Shown here one piece after another: positions 6,033 to 10,357 of a stretch of DNA of 10,357 nucleotides. Below the pieces are notes generated by a model. It saw only the letters and a program-made list of their open reading frames with translations, searched no databases and was not told the DNA's origin. The position numbers and the translations under genes were made by a program. The DNA lies in the NCBI GenBank assembly GCA_025454075.1, contig JALOPD010000125.1, forward strand, positions 1-10,357, written 5' to 3'. This DNA comes from Desulfobacterales bacterium (GTDB lineage Bacteria; Desulfobacterota; Desulfobacteria; Desulfobacterales; UBA2174_A). The stretch's first letter is position 1; the number at the start of each line of letters is the position of its first letter.

Positions 6033-7005
6033 CGAAGCCCTCAGCCGCCGCGAGTTCCTGGGGCGCGCCGCCAAGGCCGGCGCCTGCCTGGCCGCCGCGG
6101 GCGCCGTCGCCTACGCGGCCCGCGACCCCGAGGGCCCCGGCCCGGCATCGGCCGAGCCCCAGGCCGCCGCGCTGCCCGACTTCTCCATTCCCGGCCTGGG
6201 GAAGAAGATGTGCATCGGGCATGGGTCGGACCGGGCCCGGACCCTGCCGCTCGCCCTGCAGGCGCTGGGCGGGATCGAGGCCTTTGTCCGCAAGGGGGAC
6301 CGGGTGCTGCTCAAGGTGAACGCCGCCTTCGCCTCGCCGCCCATGCTCTCGGCCACGACCCACCCCGATATCGTGGCCGGGCTCACCCGCCTGTGCCTCA
6401 AGGCCGGCGCCGCATCGGTCGTGGTGACCGACAACCCCATCAACGACCCGGCCAGCTGCTTTGCGCTGACGGGCATCGCCCAGGCCGCCCGCAGCGCGGG
6501 GGCCGAGGTGATCCTGCCCGAGGAGCGCTTCTTCAAACCCATGACCGTGAAGGGCGCCCAGCTGATCCGCAACTGGCCGGTGCTCACCGGGCCGCTGGCC
6601 GGCGTCACCAAGCTGATCGGCATTGCGCCCGTCAAGGACCATCACCGCAGCGGCGCGTCGATGGTGATGAAGAACTGGTACGGGCTGCTGGGGGGGCGGC
6701 GCAACATCTTCCACCAGGACATCCAGACCATCATCGCCGAGCTGGCCGGCATGGTAAAGCCGACGCTCGTGGTGCTGGACGGCACAACCACGATGATGAC
6801 GAACGGCCCCACGGGCGGGTCGCTCGCCGACCTCAAGGAGACCCGCACGCTGATCGTCGGCACCGACCCGGTGGCCGTGGACGCCTTCGGCGCCACCCTG
6901 CTGGGCAAGACCGCGGCCGACCTGCCGTTCATCGCCAAGGCCGAGGCGCTGGGCGCGGGGACCGCCGACTACCGCTCGCTGTCGCCGCTCGAGGTGTCCG
7001 CATGA
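6022..7005 (+). CDS. Tat-exported DUF362 domain protein
   Basis: 327-aa protein with a clear twin-arginine signal: SRREFLG (residues 8-14), then a hydrophobic Ala-rich stretch to about residue 32. The DUF362 domain follows: VLLKVNAAFA (95-104), HPDIV (114-118), an NWYGLLGGRR motif (218-227), VVLDGTTTMMTNGPTGG (250-266) and VGTDPVAVDA (279-288). DUF362 proteins are often found with Fe-S proteins; their reaction is not established. No ferredoxin CxxCxxC motif is visible here, unlike in some DUF362 proteins, so the Fe-S clusters would come from the neighbour. The GTG start is fixed by AAGGAGG ending 6 bases upstream (6009-6015). It overlaps the DUF6599-like gene by 11 bases and the next gene by ATGA. 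Confidence 0.88.
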   Translation: MPADEALSRREFLGRAAKAGACLAAAGAVAYAARDPEGPGPASAEPQAAALPDFSIPGLGKKMCIGHGSDRARTLPLALQALGGIEAFVRKGDRVLLKVNAAFASPPMLSATTHPDIVAGLTRLCLKAGAASVVVTDNPINDPASCFALTGIAQAARSAGAEVILPEERFFKPMTVKGAQLIRNWPVLTGPLAGVTKLIGIAPVKDHHRSGASMVMKNWYGLLGGRRNIFHQDIQTIIAELAGMVKPTLVVLDGTTTMMTNGPTGGSLADLKETRTLIVGTDPVAVDAFGATLLGKTAADLPFIAKAEALGAGTADYRSLSPLEVSA

Positions 7006-8756
7006 GCATCGTCAGTGCGCGGCGCGTCAGCCAGCTCTTCTTCGTCGCGCTCTTTGTCTGGTTCTGCGTGGTCTCCACCCTGGGGGACCTGCCCTGGCAG
7101 CTCAGGGGCTGGCCGGTCAACTGGCTGCTCGAGCTGGACCCGCTGGTGGGGATCGCCACCCTGCTCTCCACGCGCACGCTCTACGCCGGCCTGCTGTGGG
7201 GGCTTGCCACCGTCGCGCTCACCCTCGTCCTGGGGCGCGTGTTCTGCGGCTGGATCTGCCCCTTCGGGGCGATGCACCAGTTCCTGGGGTACCTGGGCCG
7301 GCGCCGGAAAAAGCCGGCCGCACAGCTGGAGGCGAACCGCTTCCGCCCGGCCCAGGCGGTCAAGTACTACATCCTGGTTTTTTTCCTGGCGGCCGCCGTC
7401 TTGCTGCCACCCGGCTGGCTCTCATCCGGGTCGCTGCTGACCGGGCTGCTCGACCCGCTGCCGCTGGCCCACCGCTCCGTCAACCTGATCCTGCTGCCGC
7501 TGGCCGACCGCGCCGGCCTAAACTTCTCGCCGCTGCCCCGCTGGTACGAAGGGGCATGGCTGATCGGCGCCGTGTTCCTGACCGCCCTCTTTCTCAACCT
7601 CCGGGTCCCGCGTTTTTACTGCCGCTTTGTCTGCCCCCTCGGCGCGCTCCTCGGCCTTTTGAGCCGCTTTGCCCTCTGGCGCATCGGCCGCACCGAGGAA
7701 GGCTGCACCGACTGCCGGCTGTGCGAGCGCGGCTGCGAGGGCGCCTGCGCGCCGACCGGGCGGATCCGGATCAGCGAGTGCGTGATGTGCCTGAACTGCC
7801 TGGACGAGTGCCGCCACGACGCCGTCGCCTACCGCACCCGCCCCTCGGCCGGCGGGGAGATCCTCCTGCCGGACCTCTCCCGGCGGGGGTTCATCGTCTC
7901 GGCCGTCTCGGGGGTGGTGGCGGCGCCCGTCATGCGGTTGGGCGGGGCCACCGGCCCGAACTGGAACCCGGGCCTGATCCGGCCACCGGGGGCCCTGCCC
8001 GAGGAGGCCTTCCTGGCGCGCTGCATCAGATGCGGCCAGTGCATGCGGGTCTGCCCGACGAACGTGATCCACCCGGCGGGGCTCGAGGCGGGCCTCGAGG
8101 GGTTGTGGACCCCGAAGCTCAGCTTCCGCGCCGGCACCAGCGGCTGCCAGCACACCTGCATCGCCTGCGGCCACCTCTGCCCGACGGCGGCCATCCGGCC
8201 CATCCGCCTGGACGAGCGCCGCGGCCTCAACGAGTTTTCGGGCCGCGGCCCCATCCGCATCGGGATGGCCTTCGTGGACCGCGGCCGCTGCCTGCCCTGG
8301 GCCATGGACCGGCCCTGCATCGTGTGCCAGGAAAACTGCCCGGTCAGCCCCAAGGCCATCTTCACGCGCGAGGTCTTCAGCGCCGTGCGGACGAGCGCCC
8401 CGCTGACCCTGAAAAGCGCCGACCGCGGCCGCTTGTCGCTCTCCGCCGACGCGATGGAGCCGGACCGCTTCGGCACCGGGGACTACCATGCCCTGCTGCC
8501 CGGCGGCCTGCGGCTGCGGATCACCGCCAACACGGCCGGGGCGCTGGAGCTGGAGCGTCCGCTGGACGGGCCCGAGGCCCCGCCGCCCGGCAGCCCGGTC
8601 TCGGTCCTGGTCCGGCTGCAGCAGCCCTACGTGGACCCGAAACAGTGCATCGGCTGCGGCGTCTGCGAGCACGAATGCCCGGTGCTCGGCCTGCGCGCCA
8701 TCCGGGTGACGGCCGAAAACGAGTCGAGAAACCCGCACCACCGGATGGTGCTGTGA
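7002..8756 (+). CDS. NapH-NapG-like polyferredoxin fusion, membrane quinol-oxidising Fe-S protein
   Basis: 584-aa protein joining two normally separate modules. Residues 1-275 resemble NapH: hydrophobic segments near 11-28, 61-81, 121-140 and 184-200, the CxxxCP motifs CGWICP (82-87) and CRFVCP (207-212), then cysteine-rich ferredoxin-like motifs (C235-C249 and C260-C270). Residues 293-298 read SRRGFI, followed by a hydrophobic stretch (299-312), as in a Tat signal. The rest resembles NapG: RPPGALPEEAF (327-337), CIRCGQCMRVCP (341-352), CIACGHLCP (386-394), RPCIVCQENCP (437-447) and a final CIGCGVCEHECP (549-560). About 100 residues separate the last two motifs, longer than I expect for NapG. 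In nitrate reduction, NapH and NapG carry electrons from quinol to a periplasmic enzyme; no such reductase is encoded here. The start overlaps the DUF362 stop as ATGA. Confidence 0.87.
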   Translation: MSIVSARRVSQLFFVALFVWFCVVSTLGDLPWQLRGWPVNWLLELDPLVGIATLLSTRTLYAGLLWGLATVALTLVLGRVFCGWICPFGAMHQFLGYLGRRRKKPAAQLEANRFRPAQAVKYYILVFFLAAAVLLPPGWLSSGSLLTGLLDPLPLAHRSVNLILLPLADRAGLNFSPLPRWYEGAWLIGAVFLTALFLNLRVPRFYCRFVCPLGALLGLLSRFALWRIGRTEEGCTDCRLCERGCEGACAPTGRIRISECVMCLNCLDECRHDAVAYRTRPSAGGEILLPDLSRRGFIVSAVSGVVAAPVMRLGGATGPNWNPGLIRPPGALPEEAFLARCIRCGQCMRVCPTNVIHPAGLEAGLEGLWTPKLSFRAGTSGCQHTCIACGHLCPTAAIRPIRLDERRGLNEFSGRGPIRIGMAFVDRGRCLPWAMDRPCIVCQENCPVSPKAIFTREVFSAVRTSAPLTLKSADRGRLSLSADAMEPDRFGTGDYHALLPGGLRLRITANTAGALELERPLDGPEAPPPGSPVSVLVRLQQPYVDPKQCIGCGVCEHECPVLGLRAIRVTAENESRNPHHRMVL

Positions 8757-8763
8757 GAACGCA

Positions 8764-8806
8764 AGGGCTGAAAGCTCAAGGCTGGAGGCTTCAAGGCCGG
8801 TGGCTT
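8764..8806 (+). repeat. Imperfect 14-15-bp tandem repeat
   Basis: Three diverged units follow each other: GGCTGAAAGCTCAA, GGCTGGAGGCTTCAA and GGCCGGTGGCTT. The last merges into the terminator hairpin. These look like a short degenerate intergenic repeat placed just after the polyferredoxin stop. Confidence 0.4.
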
Positions 8807-8812
8807 TTTTTT
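8793..8812 (+). terminator. Likely intrinsic terminator after the polyferredoxin gene
   Basis: A stem of AAGGCC (8793-8798) and GGCTTT (8802-8807), with one G-U pair and a 3-base loop, is followed by a run of eight T (8805-8812) that overlaps the right arm. It lies 36 bases after the stop codon. The short stem suggests partial termination, so read-through into the aldo/keto reductase gene is possible. Confidence 0.55.
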
Positions 8813-8879
8813 ATTCCGACGAAAGCCGCTTCCGATTTGAGCTTCGACGGTCTCTGCCAATACCCGTGGAGGTGTTTAT

Positions 8880-10082
8880 ATGGGTTCTGAGAACAAATGT
8901 TCACGAAGGGATTTTCTGAAAACCACCGGCGCGGCCGGCCTCGGCCTGCTGGCGGCCGCAGCGGTGCCGGAGTCGCTCGGCGCCCAGGACCCCGGCCGGG
9001 TGCCCACCCGGCCGTTCGGCAAAACCGGGGCGCAGGTCGCCATCCTCTCCCTGGGCGGGATGTTCGACATCCCCAACAACCAGCTCATGATGCGCCAGGC
9101 GGCGAAGTGGGGCGTCACCTACTGGGACACCGCCAATTCATACGAGGGCGGCAACAGCGAGCTCGGCATCGGGAAGTATTTTGCGAAATACCCGGAGGAC
9201 CGCAAGAACATTTTTCTTGTGACCAAATCGACCGCCTGGACGCTCAAGGGCATGACCGAGCACCTCAACCTGTCGCTCGAGCGCATGCGCACCGACTTCG
9301 TCGACCTGTTTTTCGTTCACGCCATCCGCAGCATCTCGACCATGGACAAGGAGATGCAGAAGTGGGGCGAAAAGGCCAAGTCCGAGGGCAGGATCCGCTT
9401 CTTCGGCTTCAGCACCCACAGCAACATGGAGGAATGCCTGCTCGGGGCGGCCCCGCTGGGGTGGATCGACGGCATCATGATGACCTACAACTACCGCCTG
9501 ATGCACACCGACGCCATGCGCCGGGCGGTGGATGCCTGCACCCGGGCCGGCATCGGCCTGACCGCCATGAAGACCCAGGGCGGCGGCCAGGTGCTGACCG
9601 GCAGCGCGGAGGAGCTCCAGCGCGGGGGGCGTTTCCTGCAAAGCGGGTTCACCCAGGGCCAGGCCAAGCTCAAAGCGGTGTGGGAAAACCAGCAGATCGC
9701 CTCCATCTGCTCCCAGATGCCCAGCATGGCGCTGCTCTCCGAGAACACTGCGGCGGCCGTGAACAAGACCCGGTTGTCGGCCCTCGACCGGGAGGCACTG
9801 AGCCGCTACGCGCAGGCCAGCGCCGCGGGCTACTGCGCCGGCTGCACCCGGATCTGCGAATCCGCCGTCGCCGCGCCGGTGCCCGTCGGCCGGGTCATGC
9901 GCTATCTGATGTACTGCCGGGACTACGGCAAGCGGGACTTCGCCCGCAGCCGCTTCCGGGCCCTGCCGCAGGAGGCCCGGGCGGCCTTGGCCCGGCTCGA
10001 CTACACGGCGGCCGAGGCGCGCTGCCCGCAAAAGATGCCGATCGGCCGGCTGATGCGAGAAGCATCGCTTGAACTTGCATGA
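8880..10082 (+). CDS. Tat-exported aldo/keto reductase with C-terminal Fe-S motif
   Basis: 400-aa oxidoreductase. The N-terminus carries a textbook Tat signal, SRRDFLK (residues 8-14) with a hydrophobic Ala/Leu region to about 29. The aldo/keto reductase barrel shows the family tetrad: D83 and Y88 (YWDTANSYEGG), K116 (FLVTKS) and H147 (DLFFVHAI). The C-terminal extension holds CxxCxxxC (C319, C322, C326) and a later CPQKMPIGRLM (C382), enough for one 4Fe-4S cluster; it lacks the full two-cluster set seen in some relatives. An NAD(P)-type barrel exported with a cluster suggests folding and cofactor loading in the cytoplasm before Tat transport (inference). GGAGGT at 8868-8873, 6 bases before the ATG, supports this start. 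It is separated from the previous operon by a probable terminator but fits its theme. Confidence 0.92.
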   Translation: MGSENKCSRRDFLKTTGAAGLGLLAAAAVPESLGAQDPGRVPTRPFGKTGAQVAILSLGGMFDIPNNQLMMRQAAKWGVTYWDTANSYEGGNSELGIGKYFAKYPEDRKNIFLVTKSTAWTLKGMTEHLNLSLERMRTDFVDLFFVHAIRSISTMDKEMQKWGEKAKSEGRIRFFGFSTHSNMEECLLGAAPLGWIDGIMMTYNYRLMHTDAMRRAVDACTRAGIGLTAMKTQGGGQVLTGSAEELQRGGRFLQSGFTQGQAKLKAVWENQQIASICSQMPSMALLSENTAAAVNKTRLSALDREALSRYAQASAAGYCAGCTRICESAVAAPVPVGRVMRYLMYCRDYGKRDFARSRFRALPQEARAALARLDYTAAEARCPQKMPIGRLMREASLELA

Positions 10083-10128
10083 GGGGCTTCTGAAATCCCC
10101 CTGCGCCCCCTTTGTCAAATCAAAGAGG
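10083..10128 (+). repeat. Degenerate hairpin-type intergenic sequence after the aldo/keto reductase gene
   Basis: CTTTG at 10110-10114 and CAAAG at 10121-10125 form a small stem extended by C-rich and G-rich flanks with mismatches. GGGG (10083-10086) can also pair with CCCC (10097-10100). It resembles a decayed member of the C-rich/TTTG hairpin repeats common in intergenic DNA of this type of genome. No clean T-run is present, so a terminator call is not supported. Confidence 0.35.
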
Positions 10129-10218
10129 AGGAGCGGCCCTGAAGGGCCTTGAGGAGCGTCCCGAAGGGGCTTTAGGAGCGTCCGCCTCCGGCGGACTGGA
10201 GGAGCGCTGCGCCTGAGG
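10129..10218 (+). repeat. Array of four AGGAGCG units, each with its own small hairpin
   Basis: AGGAGCG occurs at 10129-10135, 10152-10158, 10174-10180 and 10200-10206, a period of 22-26 bases. The variable part after each copy is self-complementary: GGCCC/GGGCC in unit 1, GTCCC/GGGGC (one G-U pair) in unit 2, GTCCGCC/GGCGGAC in unit 3 and GCC/GGC in unit 4. The stems differ in sequence but keep their pairing. Confidence 0.7.
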
Positions 10219-10237
10219 CTACCGGTTTCTACCTCTT

Positions 10238-10260
10238 TTATTACTCCGGCAAGTAAATAT
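10238..10260 (-). repeat. 23-bp dispersed repeat, copy 2
   Basis: Reverse complement of the 143-165 copy at 21 of 23 positions. It ends CAAGTAAATAT on the plus strand and lies in an AT-rich stretch between the AGGAGCG array and the C-rich hairpin. Confidence 0.6.
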
Positions 10261-10293
10261 ATTAAGGGTTGCATAATTGTATAGACACGGACG

Positions 10294-10348
10294 CCCCCTC
10301 ACCCTGCCCTCTCCCCCAGGACTGGGGGAGAGGGTAAGGGAGAGGGGG
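10294..10348. repeat. Long palindromic element with C-rich and G-rich arms
   Basis: CCCTCTCCCCCAG at 10307-10319 and its exact complement at 10322-10334 are separated by 2 bases. The pairing continues outward with one bulge and two mismatches to the CCCCC and GGGGG ends. This is the familiar type of REP-like C-rich/G-rich intergenic palindrome found dispersed in many high-GC bacteria. No gene is seen in the rest of 10083-10357. Confidence 0.75.
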
Positions 10349-10357
10349 TCGCTCTCG

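Noticed and set aside
4941..6074. 377-aa minus-strand reading frame opposite the DUF6599-like gene
   Set aside because: Gly/Arg-rich low-information product with no motif; the plus-strand gene explains the region.
7518..8741. 407-aa minus-strand reading frame opposite the polyferredoxin gene
   Set aside because: The opposite strand has many ordered ferredoxin cysteine motifs; this frame has none and only GC-driven composition.
10129..10206. CRISPR-like array from the four regular AGGAGCG copies
   Set aside because: The repeated part is only 7 bases and the intervals are self-complementary and 15-19 bases long; there are no long repeats, no unique spacers and no cas genes.
9138..10274. 378-aa minus-strand reading frame opposite the aldo/keto reductase gene
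   Set aside because: It begins in repeat DNA and runs antisense to a clear aldo/keto reductase with an intact active site.

Overview
This is high-GC bacterial DNA. The gene content suggests an anaerobic, redox-rich lineage, most likely a Desulfobacterota (former Deltaproteobacteria) relative. The grounds are a Tat-exported redox cassette with many Fe-S clusters, an exported Fe-S aldo/keto reductase, and intergenic DNA full of palindromic repeats. The taxon is an inference from gene style; no rRNA or tRNA gene is present to anchor it.

Layout. (1) Bases 1-216 are non-coding and hold a possible promoter. (2) Bases 217-3553 are a tight plus-strand thiamine operon, thiM-thiE-thiL-thiD. It salvages the thiazole (ThiM), phosphorylates HMP or HMP-P (ThiD), couples the two halves to thiamine phosphate (ThiE) and makes thiamine diphosphate (ThiL). 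thiM looks damaged near its 3' end: an apparent out-of-frame deletion removes the conserved C-terminal segment, while the expected family tail is still readable in another frame. (3) Bases 3560-4748 on the minus strand hold a two-gene unit: a small uncharacterised protein followed by a zinc-ribbon rhomboid intramembrane protease. (4) Bases 4749-4991 are a divergent intergenic region rich in structure: a perfect 48-bp palindrome, a second operator-like inverted repeat, a candidate promoter and a leader hairpin. (5) Bases 4992-8756 are a plus-strand operon of three overlapping genes: a membrane-anchored DUF6599-like protein, a Tat-signal DUF362 protein, and a NapH-NapG-like polyferredoxin fusion carrying an internal twin-arginine motif. 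(6) After a likely terminator comes a Tat-exported aldo/keto reductase with a C-terminal Fe-S motif (8880-10082). (7) Bases 10083-10357 are non-coding and consist of several kinds of repeat, including a 23-bp sequence that also occurs, inverted, upstream of thiM.

The most interesting candidate system is items 5 and 6. It encodes a quinol-to-periplasm electron route (the NapH/NapG-like fusion) beside two Tat-targeted proteins, a DUF362 protein and an Fe-S aldo/keto reductase, and a DUF6599-like envelope protein. None of the usual terminal reductases (NapA, NosZ) is present. The physiological substrate cannot be read from the sequence.
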